64,000 bases of DNA from NCBI RefSeq assembly GCF_006716445.1, contig NZ_VFPA01000003.1:806001-870000 (forward strand), written 5' to 3'. Shown piece after piece: positions 50,242 through 58,694 of the stretch; position 1 is the first letter of the stretch, and each line of letters begins with the position of its first letter. Origin of the DNA: Pseudonocardia kunmingensis. Its GTDB lineage: Bacteria; Actinomycetota; Actinomycetes; Mycobacteriales; Pseudonocardiaceae. The position numbers were made by a program, and so were the translations under genes. Under the pieces are notes generated by a model. The model was not told the origin of the DNA. It made no database searches and was given only the letters and a program-made list of their open reading frames with translations.

Positions 50242-51330
50242 GTGACGAGTGACGGAGCGGTTCGACTGGTCGGTGTCCACAAGCTGGAAGGGCTCGTTGC
50301 GGCGATCTTCACCGCCGCTGGGTGTGCGGGCGTGGAGGCCGAGCTCATCGCTCGGGAGCTGGTGAGCGCGAACCTGGCCGGTCACGACAGTCACGGCGTC
50401 GTCCGCGTGCCGATCTACGTCGACCGGGTGCGCCGGGGCTGGGTGCGGGCCGGACAGGAAGCGGAGATCGTCACGGACGGTGGCGCGTTCGTCGTGCTCG
50501 ACGGGAACAGCGGTTTCGGCCAGACGGTCGCCACGCAGGCCGTCGCGCTCGGCGTCGAGCGGGCGCGGGAGAACGGCAGCTGCATCGTCGCGCTGCGCAA
50601 CGCCGGGCACATCGGCCGCGTCGGCACGTACGCCGACACCGCGCTCGCCGCAGGCCTGATCTCGATCCACTTCGTCAACGTCGCCGGATCACCACTGGTC
50701 GCCCCGTTCGGCGCGGTGGATCGGCGGTTCTCGACCGCACCGTTCGCGGTGGGACTCCCGCTGCCGGAGCGCCCGCTCGTGCTGGACTTCGCGACGTCGC
50801 TCGTCGCCGAGGGCAAGGTGCAGGTGGCCTCCTACGGCGGCAAGCCACTGCCGCCGGACGCCCTGGTCTCCCCGGACGGACGCATGTCCGCCGACCCGCG
50901 CGTCCTCTACGGCGACTACGGGCCCGCCGACCTGCGCAGCCCGGCAGAAGGCGCCGGCGCCATCAGGGCGTTCGGCGAGCACAAGGGATCGGGCCTCGCG
51001 CTGATGTGCGAGCTGCTCGCCGGCGCGTTCACCGGCGGCGGCTGCGCGGGCCCGCTCGACGGGCCGCGCAAGGGCATCGCGAACGGGATGCTGTCGATCT
51101 ACCTCTCCCCCGCCCACTTCGGCACGCAGGCCGAGTTCGAGCGGACCGCGCGCGAGTACCTGGACTGGGTGCTCGCGGCGCGCCCGATCGACCCGGCGCG
51201 GCCCGTCCTCGCCCCCGGCGACCCCGAGGCCGCCACGCGCGCCGTCCGGCTCGCCGAAGGCGTGCCGCTCCCGGTGGACACCTGGGCCGCCATCCTCCGC
51301 ACCGCGGAGTCCCTCGGCGTCGCGTCCTGA
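50242..51330 (+). CDS. Ldh family dehydrogenase, paralogue 2
   Basis: This 362-aa protein has the same length as, and is nearly identical over long stretches to, the product at 14717-15805 (for example AGHDSHGVVRVP, NGSCIVALRNAGHIGRVG, SPAHFGTQAEFER). Differences are concentrated at surface positions. Similarity extends upstream (GTCGGTCATGCT before the GTG), pointing to a segmental duplication. The likely reaction is 2-oxoacid/2-hydroxyacid interconversion. Confidence 0.87.
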   Translation: MTSDGAVRLVGVHKLEGLVAAIFTAAGCAGVEAELIARELVSANLAGHDSHGVVRVPIYVDRVRRGWVRAGQEAEIVTDGGAFVVLDGNSGFGQTVATQAVALGVERARENGSCIVALRNAGHIGRVGTYADTALAAGLISIHFVNVAGSPLVAPFGAVDRRFSTAPFAVGLPLPERPLVLDFATSLVAEGKVQVASYGGKPLPPDALVSPDGRMSADPRVLYGDYGPADLRSPAEGAGAIRAFGEHKGSGLALMCELLAGAFTGGGCAGPLDGPRKGIANGMLSIYLSPAHFGTQAEFERTAREYLDWVLAARPIDPARPVLAPGDPEAATRAVRLAEGVPLPVDTWAAILRTAESLGVAS

Positions 51331-51355
51331 GCGGTCCCACAGGGGCCGCAACCAA

Positions 51356-51398
51356 CACGGTGGCAGTGCTCCGGCTCTCCCGGAGTACGGCCACCGTG
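51356..51398. terminator. Hairpin terminator after Ldh paralogue 2
   Basis: CACGGTGGCAGTGCTCCGG pairs with CCGGAGTACGGCCACCGTG (a few mismatches) around a CTCTC loop, between the convergent Ldh and DapA-family genes. Confidence 0.6.
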
Positions 51399-51456
51399 CT
51401 GCGAGTCGGGGCCGGGGGCGTCCGCGGTGTCGCGCTCCCCGGCCGACCTGCGCCGC

Positions 51457-52371
51457 TCAGGCCGCCGCGTCGAGCTCCCACTCGGCGAGGCAGGCGGCAA
51501 CGCGGGCCCGCAGCGCCTCGGGCAGGACCGAGATGGGCGGACGCACGTCGCGCCGGCAGAGGGAGAGCTGGGCCAGCGCCTCCTTGACGATGCTCACGTT
51601 GTGCTCGGAGTTCGCTCCCACCCTCAGCTCCTCGAAGGGACGAATGCTCTCCCACAACCGCAGAGCCGCGTCGCGGTCGCTCGAGCTCAGGGCCTTGTGC
51701 ATGTCCAGCGACAGCCGCGGTGCGACGTTGACCAGCCCCGAGGTGAAGCCCGTGGCACCGTAGGCGAAGTATCCGGGGGCGGACAGTTCGGCGAGGCCTG
51801 CGATCCAGACCAGGTCGGCGTCGCCCGAGTCCTGGCGGACCCGGGCAAAGCAGGTGGCGTCGGGAACGGCGTACTTGACGGCGACGAAGTTCGGAGACCG
51901 CCGCGCGAGCTCAGCGACGTCCGCGCCGGAGATCGCGGGGTTCCGCAGATAGGGGATCACTCCCAGCTCGGGCACCGAAGCGGCGATCCGGGCGTGGTAC
52001 TCGACCCACCCCGCCGAGCTCACGTAGGGGTGGGGAGGTTGGTGGATCATGATGGCCTCGGCACCGGCCCCGCGCGCGTGGACGGCGGCCTCGATCGCGT
52101 CCGGGACCGAACCGCCGACCCCGGCCATGGTGACGGCGCGGTCATGGCCGAGCTCCACGGTCAGGTCGAGGACCCGGCACCGCTCGGCAGTCGAGAGCGC
52201 GTAGTACTCCCCGGTGTTGCCGTTGGGAGTGAGGACGCGCACCCCACCGTCCACCATCCGCGCCAGCACGCGGCGGAACGCCTGCTCGTCCAGGTGACCG
52301 TCCTCGGCGAAGGGCGCCACGGGGATGGCGACGACCGCGGCCAACTCCCGGCGGAGCTGGGTGAGATCCAT
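51457..52371 (-). CDS. Dihydrodipicolinate synthase (DapA) family lyase/dehydratase
   Basis: The protein has 304 aa with a class I aldolase-type TIM barrel. The Schiff-base Lys166 lies in FVAVKYAVPD, Tyr141 in IPYLRNP, and the oxo-acid motif is TPNGNTGEYYAL, where lysine-pathway DapA has GTTGE. NGNTGE is usual in sugar-acid enzymes such as 5-dehydro-4-deoxyglucarate dehydratase. It is divergent from a GntR gene and faces an enolase-superfamily dehydratase and TctCBA transporter, so it likely processes a keto-deoxy sugar acid. Confidence 0.85.
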   Translation of the reverse strand: MDLTQLRRELAAVVAIPVAPFAEDGHLDEQAFRRVLARMVDGGVRVLTPNGNTGEYYALSTAERCRVLDLTVELGHDRAVTMAGVGGSVPDAIEAAVHARGAGAEAIMIHQPPHPYVSSAGWVEYHARIAASVPELGVIPYLRNPAISGADVAELARRSPNFVAVKYAVPDATCFARVRQDSGDADLVWIAGLAELSAPGYFAYGATGFTSGLVNVAPRLSLDMHKALSSSDRDAALRLWESIRPFEELRVGANSEHNVSIVKEALAQLSLCRRDVRPPISVLPEALRARVAACLAEWELDAAA

Positions 52372-52410
52372 GCGACAAACCTCTCGACGTCGGTGAAAGC
52401 GCCGTACTTC

Positions 52411-52430
52411 ATATACGATACATCATACGA
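52411..52430. promoter_or_regulatory. AT-rich candidate GntR site between the lyase and gntR genes
   Basis: ATATACGATACATCATACGA contains ATACGA twice, 12 bp apart, in an AT-rich island within very GC-rich DNA. A similar island with TCATATCTGATGTACG is at 53215-53230 before the dehydratase gene. Both are candidate binding sites of the FCD-type GntR regulator encoded between them. Confidence 0.5.
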
Positions 52431-52514
52431 CGGCCGCGAATCGAGTACGATGCCGCAGGCTCCGGAACAGCCGATCCGGAACAGTCCCGAACGAGACCCC
52501 AGGAACGGCAGGCC

Positions 52515-53189
52515 ATGGCGGACGACCCCGTGTTCGCGCGCTCCTTCGAGCTGCCCAAGTCCCGCATCGACCACGTGCTCGAGCAGATCCGCAGCGGGAT
52601 CCTGACCCAGCGCCTCGCGCCGGGCCGGCCGCTGGTCGAGGCGGAGCTCGCCAGGGAGCTCGGCGTCTCGAAGACGCCGGTACGCGAGGCGCTCAAGATG
52701 CTGTCGCTGTCCGGCCTGGTGACCTTCACCCCGTACAAGGGCGCCTCGGTGCGCACCGTCGACGAGCACTTGGCCCGCTCGGTCTACGAGGTCCGAATCC
52801 TGCTGGAACCCGAGGGGTTGAAGCGGGCGGTCGAGGCCAAGTCGGCCTTCGACCGGGCGGCAGCGGTGCTCGGAGAGGCCCGCGAGGCGGGCATGGCGGG
52901 CGACCGGGCCAGGCTGAGCCTGCTGAACCGGACCTTCCACGGGCTGCTCTACGCCGACTGCGGCAACCCCGTGCTGATCGACATCCTGGAGAACCTGCGT
53001 GACCGCGCCGCACTGATCAGCATCGTCGGATGGGAGAAGTCGCCGACGTGGGAGGAGGAGTGGCGCGAGCACCGCAAGATCCTCGGGGCCGCCCTCGAGG
53101 GCGACGCGGAACGGGCCGCCCTCCTGCTCCGCGACCACGTGCAGAGCTTCCTCGACCGCACGCTGGCCGCCATGGCCGCGGAGGAGTGA
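52515..53189 (+). CDS. GntR family regulator, FadR (FCD) type
   Basis: The protein has 224 aa. A winged HTH lies at about 15-80 (LEQIRSGILTQRLAPGRPLVEAELARELGVSKTPVREALKML over its helices), followed by an all-helical FCD domain (about 95-215) with LLNRTFHGLLY and EEEWREHRKILGA carrying the usual Asp/His metal or ligand residues. Members sense carboxylic acids. Its place between the DapA-family lyase and the dehydratase-Tct operon suggests that it controls both. Confidence 0.9.
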   Translation: MADDPVFARSFELPKSRIDHVLEQIRSGILTQRLAPGRPLVEAELARELGVSKTPVREALKMLSLSGLVTFTPYKGASVRTVDEHLARSVYEVRILLEPEGLKRAVEAKSAFDRAAAVLGEAREAGMAGDRARLSLLNRTFHGLLYADCGNPVLIDILENLRDRAALISIVGWEKSPTWEEEWREHRKILGAALEGDAERAALLLRDHVQSFLDRTLAAMAAEE

Positions 53190-53283
53190 ACCCGCGGCAT
53201 CACTGTACGGTGTGTCATATCTGATGTACGTTCCCTCGCCATACGGCACGCGACGGCGCCCTGGGCGCCAGAGGAGGCCAACC

Positions 53284-54468
53284 ATGGCGAGGATCGACCG
53301 GGTCGAGGTCACCAGCTTCTCCGTGGAGCTGCGCGACTTCGCCCGCCGGTACACCGACGACGCGGTCGCCGGCTCCCTCGTCTACTCCCCCGGCGCCCTG
53401 ACCCGACGCCCGGCGCTGCTCACCCGGATCCACACCGAGGACGGGCACGTCGGGGAGTTCGCCTACTGGGCCCGGCCGGACACCGTGGAGCAGGCGATCG
53501 ATGCGGCACGGATCGCGGTGGGGCGCCACTGGCACAGCAGGGAGCAGATCTACCGGGTCGCCCGCCGCCAGGCCAGACCCAAACACTCCTACGGGCTGAG
53601 CTGGATCGACAACGCGCTGTGGGATCTCGCCGGAAAGGCATGGGGCGCTTCCCTCACCGAAATGCTCGGCGGGTTCCGCACGACCATTCCCTGCTACGTC
53701 TCCTGCCACAACGGCGACCGGCTCGGGAGCCTCTCGACCAAGGAGAGCGTCGCCGAGTTCTTCGGCGGGCTGCAGCACCAGGGCGTGCGCGGGTTCAAGA
53801 TGCACAGCTGGCACGAGGGCGACAAATGGGAGGAGGCCGAGAACGTCGCGTACCTGCGGTCGGTCCTCGGTGACCGCACCGAGCTGATGCTCGACCCGGC
53901 CTGCGTCTTCGACTCCGTGAGCGATGCGATCTTCGTGGGCAAGGCGGCGCAGGACGCCGGTTTCAAGTGGTACGAGGACCCGCTCCGGCCGCTCGGCGTG
54001 GGCGCCTTCCCGCACAAGCAGCTACGGGAGGCGCTCGACATCCCCATCCTGCAGACCGAGCACGTCCCGGGCCCGGAGGCCAAGGCGGACTTCCTCCTCG
54101 GCGGGGGCACCGACCTGCTGCGGGTGGACGCCCAGCTCGACCTCGGAGTCACCGGTTGCCTGCGGACCATCAAGTTCGCCGAGGCGCTCGGGGTCAACGT
54201 CGAGGTGCACGGCCCCAGCCCGGTCCACCGACACCTGATCGCCGCGATGCAGAACACGACGTGGTACGAGATCGCCAACACCTCTCCGGCCATGAGCGAT
54301 CCCTCCCCCGCGATCTACACCTGCGGATACGACGACGACCTGGCCAGCATCGCCGCCGACGGAACTGTCGCGGTCCCGTCGGGGCCGGGCATCGGCGTCG
54401 AGTACGACACCGAGCTGATCGAGAAGCAGATCCTGCGCAGCCAGACCGTCACCGCTTCCGACGTTTGA
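53284..54468 (+). CDS. Enolase superfamily (mandelate racemase/MLE) sugar-acid dehydratase
   Basis: The protein has 394 aa: an N-terminal capping domain and a TIM barrel. The metal ligands are visible: Asp204 (LMLDPAC), Glu231 (YEDPL) and Glu259 (QTEH). Catalytic candidates are Lys172 in GFKMHSW (KxH) and His309 in VEVHGPS. ATG 53284 follows GAGGAGG; the open frame begins earlier at 53212. Acid-sugar dehydration to a 2-keto-3-deoxy product fits the DapA-family neighbour. Confidence 0.87.
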   Translation: MARIDRVEVTSFSVELRDFARRYTDDAVAGSLVYSPGALTRRPALLTRIHTEDGHVGEFAYWARPDTVEQAIDAARIAVGRHWHSREQIYRVARRQARPKHSYGLSWIDNALWDLAGKAWGASLTEMLGGFRTTIPCYVSCHNGDRLGSLSTKESVAEFFGGLQHQGVRGFKMHSWHEGDKWEEAENVAYLRSVLGDRTELMLDPACVFDSVSDAIFVGKAAQDAGFKWYEDPLRPLGVGAFPHKQLREALDIPILQTEHVPGPEAKADFLLGGGTDLLRVDAQLDLGVTGCLRTIKFAEALGVNVEVHGPSPVHRHLIAAMQNTTWYEIANTSPAMSDPSPAIYTCGYDDDLASIAADGTVAVPSGPGIGVEYDTELIEKQILRSQTVTASDV

Positions 54469-54557
54469 CCCCACCCGGCCCGACGAGACCGCGGCTGCCC
54501 TCGGGCGCCCGGTCGGATCCCGCAGCCGAGTACTCAACGGAGAGTGAGGAACGCACC

Positions 54558-55535
54558 ATGAAGAAGCGCTCCCTCAGCGCCATCGCCATCACGGCCGCTC
54601 TGCTCCTGTCCGCCTGCGGCAACGTCCTCACCGGGGACGTCGGCGCCGCGGACACCTGGCCGTCGAGGAACATCCAGATCATCGTCCCCTTCGGGGCGGG
54701 CGGCGACACCGACTTCAACGCCCGTGCGTATGCGGGTTACCTCGAGGAGGACCTCGGCACCACCGTCACGGTGGTCAACATCGAGGGCAACGGGGGCGCG
54801 ACCGGTACCGCGGAGGCCGCGCGGGCGGCAGCCGACGGGTACACCGCCCTGTTCTTCCACGCCGCCCTCCTGGTCAACGAGGTCTCGGGCGCGTCCGACA
54901 TCGGGATCGACGACTTCGAGTACGTGGCCACGGCCGCCTCGTCGCCGGGCGACATCATCGCCGTCAGGTCCGACAGCGGCTTCACCGACCTCCCGAGCCT
55001 GATCGAGTACTCGACGCAGCACCCGGGAGAGCTCAAGGTCGCCGCAGACGTCGGAGCGACGACCCACGTCATCGCACTGCAACTGCAGCAGGCCGGCGCG
55101 AACGTCAACATCGTCTCGTCGGGCGGCTCCTCCGACCGGACCGCCGCGCTCGTGGGCGGCCATGTCGATGTGATCATCAATCCGTACGGCACCATCGCCG
55201 ACTACCTCGACAACGGCGACTTCACCGCGTTGGCCAACGTCCGGCCCGAGCGGGCCGAGGGCTTCTCCGACATCCCGACCGCCACCGAGCAGGGCGTCCC
55301 GCAGATCAACTGGACGAACCACTACTTCCTGGCGCTCCCCGCGGGAACGCCGCAGGAGATCGTCGACGCGTTCGCCGACGCGATGGAGAAGGTCAACCAG
55401 CGCGAGGACTACCGCACCGACATCTTCGGGGCCTACCGGCAGGAGCCGGTCTTCGGCCGTACCGACCAGGGACTGGCCGACTTGCAGCGGACCAGGGAGA
55501 CCGTGATCCAGTTCGAGGACGAGTTCCGTGGATGA
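54558..55535 (+). CDS. tctC: Tripartite tricarboxylate transporter substrate-binding protein (TctC/Bug)
   Basis: This 325-aa lipoprotein has a lipobox LSAC (Cys20). It carries the TctC family motif IQIIVPFGAGGDTDFNAR, then IEGNGGATGTAEAARAAADGYT and LSAPAGT-like LALPAGTPQEIVDAF. It binds carboxylic acids outside the membrane for the TctBA permease encoded next. The ATG lies after GAGTGAGGA, 89 bp past the dehydratase stop. Confidence 0.9.
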   Translation: MKKRSLSAIAITAALLLSACGNVLTGDVGAADTWPSRNIQIIVPFGAGGDTDFNARAYAGYLEEDLGTTVTVVNIEGNGGATGTAEAARAAADGYTALFFHAALLVNEVSGASDIGIDDFEYVATAASSPGDIIAVRSDSGFTDLPSLIEYSTQHPGELKVAADVGATTHVIALQLQQAGANVNIVSSGGSSDRTAALVGGHVDVIINPYGTIADYLDNGDFTALANVRPERAEGFSDIPTATEQGVPQINWTNHYFLALPAGTPQEIVDAFADAMEKVNQREDYRTDIFGAYRQEPVFGRTDQGLADLQRTRETVIQFEDEFRG

Positions 55536-56031
55536 ACGAGCGAGCGGGGGTCTGCTCGGGTCTCGCCGGCACCGGCTCGGGAACGTGGCCGCCGGAGCCG
55601 CCGTGATGCTGGTCGGTGCGGTGGGGTTCGTCTCCGCCGGCTCGGTCCAGGGGGTCAGCGGGACCACGCACGGCCTTCCCCCGTCGTTCCTGCCACGTGT
55701 CGTCACCGGCCTGTTGATCCTGACCGGCCTGGTCATCGCGCTGTCACGGTCGGAGACGCGCTCGGCCCAGGATGCCGACGACGCCCCTGCCGACTGGCTC
55801 CGGGTCGGCGCGTCCCTGCTCGCGATCACGCTCTACGTGCTGCTGGTCGCTCCGCTCGGCTTCGTGATCTCGTCCGCGCTCTACCTCGCCGCCCAGGCGC
55901 TCATCCTGGCCCCGCGCGGGCGCAGGCCGACGATCACGGCCGTGGTGGTCGCGGTCGCGCTGCCGATCCCGGTCTACCTGGCCTTCGTACGCGGGCTCAG
56001 CGTGCTCCTCCCCGTCGGGCTCTTCGGATAG
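55528..56031 (+). CDS. tctB: TctB family small membrane subunit
   Basis: This 167-aa protein has four hydrophobic helices (GAAVMLVGAVGFVSAG, VVTGLLILTGLVIAL, LLAITLYVLLVAPLGFVISS, TAVVVAVALPIPVYLAFV), as in TctB. It overlaps tctC by 8 bp and precedes tctA by 8 bp. It forms the membrane complex with TctA. Confidence 0.87.
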   Translation: MDERASGGLLGSRRHRLGNVAAGAAVMLVGAVGFVSAGSVQGVSGTTHGLPPSFLPRVVTGLLILTGLVIALSRSETRSAQDADDAPADWLRVGASLLAITLYVLLVAPLGFVISSALYLAAQALILAPRGRRPTITAVVVAVALPIPVYLAFVRGLSVLLPVGLFG

Positions 56032-56039
56032 GAACCAGC

Positions 56040-57554
56040 ATGATCGAACCGATCCTGACGGCCTTCGGGAATGCCCTCACCCCCGCGATGCTGCTCACCA
56101 TCGTGCTGGGCGTGGCCCTGGGCCTGGTCTTCGGCGCCATGCCCGGCCTCAGCGCCACGATGGCGGTGGCGCTGTGCCTCCCCCTGACCTACACGATGGG
56201 CCCGGAACAGGCCATGGCGCTGCTGATGGGGCTCTACATCGGCGGTATCAGCGGGGGGCTGATCACCGCGATCCTGCTGAGGATCCCCGGCACCACCTCG
56301 AGCATCGCCACGACCTTCGACGGGCACCCGATGGCCGCCCGCGGCGAGGCGGGCAAGGCACTTGCGGGCGGCATCTGGTCCAGTTTCCTCGGCGGGCTCG
56401 TCTCTATCATCGCGCTGATACTGCTCGCACCCCTGATCGCCGGGTTCGCCGTCACCCTCGGCCCGCACGAGTACTTCGCGCTGTCCGTGTTCGCGCTGAC
56501 CCTGATCGGTGTCCTCTCGTCGAGGTCGATGGCCAAGGGGATCGCCGCGGGCGTGCTCGGCATGGCGCTCGCCATGGTCGGCCCGGCCCCCGTCGGCGGC
56601 GGCGAACGGTTCACCTTCGGCATCGACGCGCTGAGCTCCGGGTTCGCCCTGCTGCCCGTGCTGATCGGGCTGTTCGCGGTGTCCGAGATCCTGACGGAGG
56701 CGCAGAAGGGCATCAGCGCCCGGCTCAGGCCGGCGCACAAGGTCACGGGCCTCGGCCTGGGGCTCCGCGAGATGCTGGCCCAGAAGTGGAACTTCCTGCG
56801 CTCGACCGCGATCGGCCTCGGCATCGGGATCCTCCCCGGCATGGGCGGGGGCACGTCGAACCTGCTGTCCTACGCCGCGGCCAAGAGCGTCTCGAAGACC
56901 CCGGAGAAGTTCGGCAAGGGCACGATGGACGGCGTCGTGGCCTCCGAGTCCGCGAACAACGCCTCGATCGGCGGTGCCCTGATCCCGCTGCTCACCCTGG
57001 GTATCCCCGGCGACACCGTGACCGCCATGCTCCTCGGAGGCCTCATGATCCAGGGCCTTGCTCCGGGGCCGTTGCTCCTGACCAACCACGCGGACGTCGT
57101 CTACAGCGTCTACGCCGCCCTGCTGATCGCCAACGTCGTGATGCTGCTGCTGATGCTGCTCGGGCTCCGCGCCTTCGTCCGCGTGCTCTCGATCCCGAAG
57201 TACGTGCTGCTCCCCGTGGTGATGGTGCTGTGCGTCGTCGGCGCGTACGGCAACAACAACCGGGTCTTCGACGTGATCACCCTCGCGATCTTCGGCGGTC
57301 TGGGCCTGCTCCTGACCAGATACGGCTTCCCGCTGCCGCCCCTGATCCTCGGATTCGTCCTGGGGCCGATCATCGAGCGCAACTTCAGCGAGGGGATGAT
57401 GGCGAGCGAGGGCAACGCACTCGGCTTCCTCACCCACCCGATCTCCGCGGTCTTCCTGGTGATCGCCGCACTCACCTTCGGCCTGACGCTCCTGCAGAAC
57501 CACCGGAGCGCCCGTTCCCGGGGCTCCGCCGACACCGCCGAGGTGCACGCGTGA
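56040..57554 (+). CDS. tctA: TctA family large permease subunit
   Basis: The protein has 504 aa and about 11-12 helices. The family signatures are GAMPGLSATMAVALCLPLT near the N-terminus and GILPGMGGGTSNLLSYAAAK in the middle, with ESANNASIGGALIPLLTLGIPG afterwards. It is the sodium- or proton-coupled transport channel of the tripartite system. It overlaps the next dehydrogenase gene by 4 bp. Confidence 0.93.
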   Translation: MIEPILTAFGNALTPAMLLTIVLGVALGLVFGAMPGLSATMAVALCLPLTYTMGPEQAMALLMGLYIGGISGGLITAILLRIPGTTSSIATTFDGHPMAARGEAGKALAGGIWSSFLGGLVSIIALILLAPLIAGFAVTLGPHEYFALSVFALTLIGVLSSRSMAKGIAAGVLGMALAMVGPAPVGGGERFTFGIDALSSGFALLPVLIGLFAVSEILTEAQKGISARLRPAHKVTGLGLGLREMLAQKWNFLRSTAIGLGIGILPGMGGGTSNLLSYAAAKSVSKTPEKFGKGTMDGVVASESANNASIGGALIPLLTLGIPGDTVTAMLLGGLMIQGLAPGPLLLTNHADVVYSVYAALLIANVVMLLLMLLGLRAFVRVLSIPKYVLLPVVMVLCVVGAYGNNNRVFDVITLAIFGGLGLLLTRYGFPLPPLILGFVLGPIIERNFSEGMMASEGNALGFLTHPISAVFLVIAALTFGLTLLQNHRSARSRGSADTAEVHA

Positions 57555-58522
57555 CGACCCGGGTACTGGTCCCCCAGCCGATCGCGCCGGCAGGGCTCGA
57601 GGTACTCCGCGAGGCAGGCCTCGAGACCCGTGAGCTGGACACGACCGACGCCGCCGAGCTGCGGCAGGCCATCGTCGACTGCAGTGGCGTCCTGGTGCGC
57701 ACCGCGCCCCTGCCCGCGGACGTGTTGAGCGCCGCCCCGGGCCTCGAGGTCGTGTCGCGGCACGGTGTGGGCCTCGACGCGATCGACACCGGGTACTGCC
57801 GCGACCACGGCATCCGCGTCACGTTCGCGCCGGAGTCGAACACGGTCACCGTCGCCGAGCACACCATCGGCCTGATGACCGCGATCACCAAGAACCTGCG
57901 CACCGTCGACGCGGCCACCCGCGCCGGCGACTTCGGCGCCCGCAGCCGCAGCTACGGCATCGAGCTGGACGGCAAGACGCTCGGCGTGGTCGGGCTGGGC
58001 CGCATCGGCCGGCTGGTCGCGCAGAAGGCACGCCTGGGTTTCGGCATGCGGCTTCTCGGCTACGACGCCTACCTCCCCGAGGACGCCGGGCCGGAGGGCG
58101 TGCACCGCTGCGCTCTGGAGGAGCTGCTGGCGAGCTCCGACGTGGTCACCGTGCACGTGCCGTTCACCCCGGGCTCCCGGCACGTGATCGACGCCGCGGG
58201 GCTGCGCTCGATGAAACGTGCCGCCTACCTGGTCAACTGCTCCCGAGGAGGCACCGTGGACGAGGCGGCCCTGATCGACGCGCTGCGCGACGGGCATCTC
58301 GCCGGCGCCGGTCTCGACGTCTTCGAGACCGAACCGCTCCCCGCGGGCCATCCCCTGACGGCACTCGACAACGTGCTGCTCACTCCACACATGGCCGCGC
58401 ACAGCACCGAGGCGCTGGACAGAATGGCCGCCCACGCCGCCGAGGGCATCGTCGACGTGCTCGGCGGTCGCGAACCCCGGTGGCCGGCCGACCGCCCGCC
58501 GGTCGGCCACCGGCCCGGCTGA
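57551..58522 (+). CDS. D-isomer-specific 2-hydroxyacid dehydrogenase
   Basis: The protein has 323 aa. The NAD motif is LGVVGLGRIGRLVAQKA (GxGxxG), followed by VNCSRGGTVDEAAL with the catalytic Arg, DVFETEPLP with Glu, and TPHMAAHS with the catalytic His. It resembles phosphoglycerate-dehydrogenase-like enzymes. As the last gene of the Tct operon it probably reduces or oxidises a hydroxy acid made from the imported substrate. Confidence 0.9.
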   Translation: MTTRVLVPQPIAPAGLEVLREAGLETRELDTTDAAELRQAIVDCSGVLVRTAPLPADVLSAAPGLEVVSRHGVGLDAIDTGYCRDHGIRVTFAPESNTVTVAEHTIGLMTAITKNLRTVDAATRAGDFGARSRSYGIELDGKTLGVVGLGRIGRLVAQKARLGFGMRLLGYDAYLPEDAGPEGVHRCALEELLASSDVVTVHVPFTPGSRHVIDAAGLRSMKRAAYLVNCSRGGTVDEAALIDALRDGHLAGAGLDVFETEPLPAGHPLTALDNVLLTPHMAAHSTEALDRMAAHAAEGIVDVLGGREPRWPADRPPVGHRPG

Positions 58523-58694
58523 TCGCCCCCACCGTTCGGGCGCAACGGAACAGCCCGGGCGTCGCACGTTGAGTGCGAGAGAGCGCCGCTCGTCGCTCCG
58601 CGAAGGCTCAGGCGGGTTCCCGGCGAATCAGCCGGCCTGGGAAGGCGGGACTCGGCGGCGGGCGTCAGCATCTGGGAAAGGCGGCCGCGCAAGG

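Noticed and set aside
58523..58694. Terminator palindrome between the hydroxyacid dehydrogenase and PHP genes
   Set aside because: Only short GC-rich complementarity was found, with no stem comparable to the other convergent junctions.
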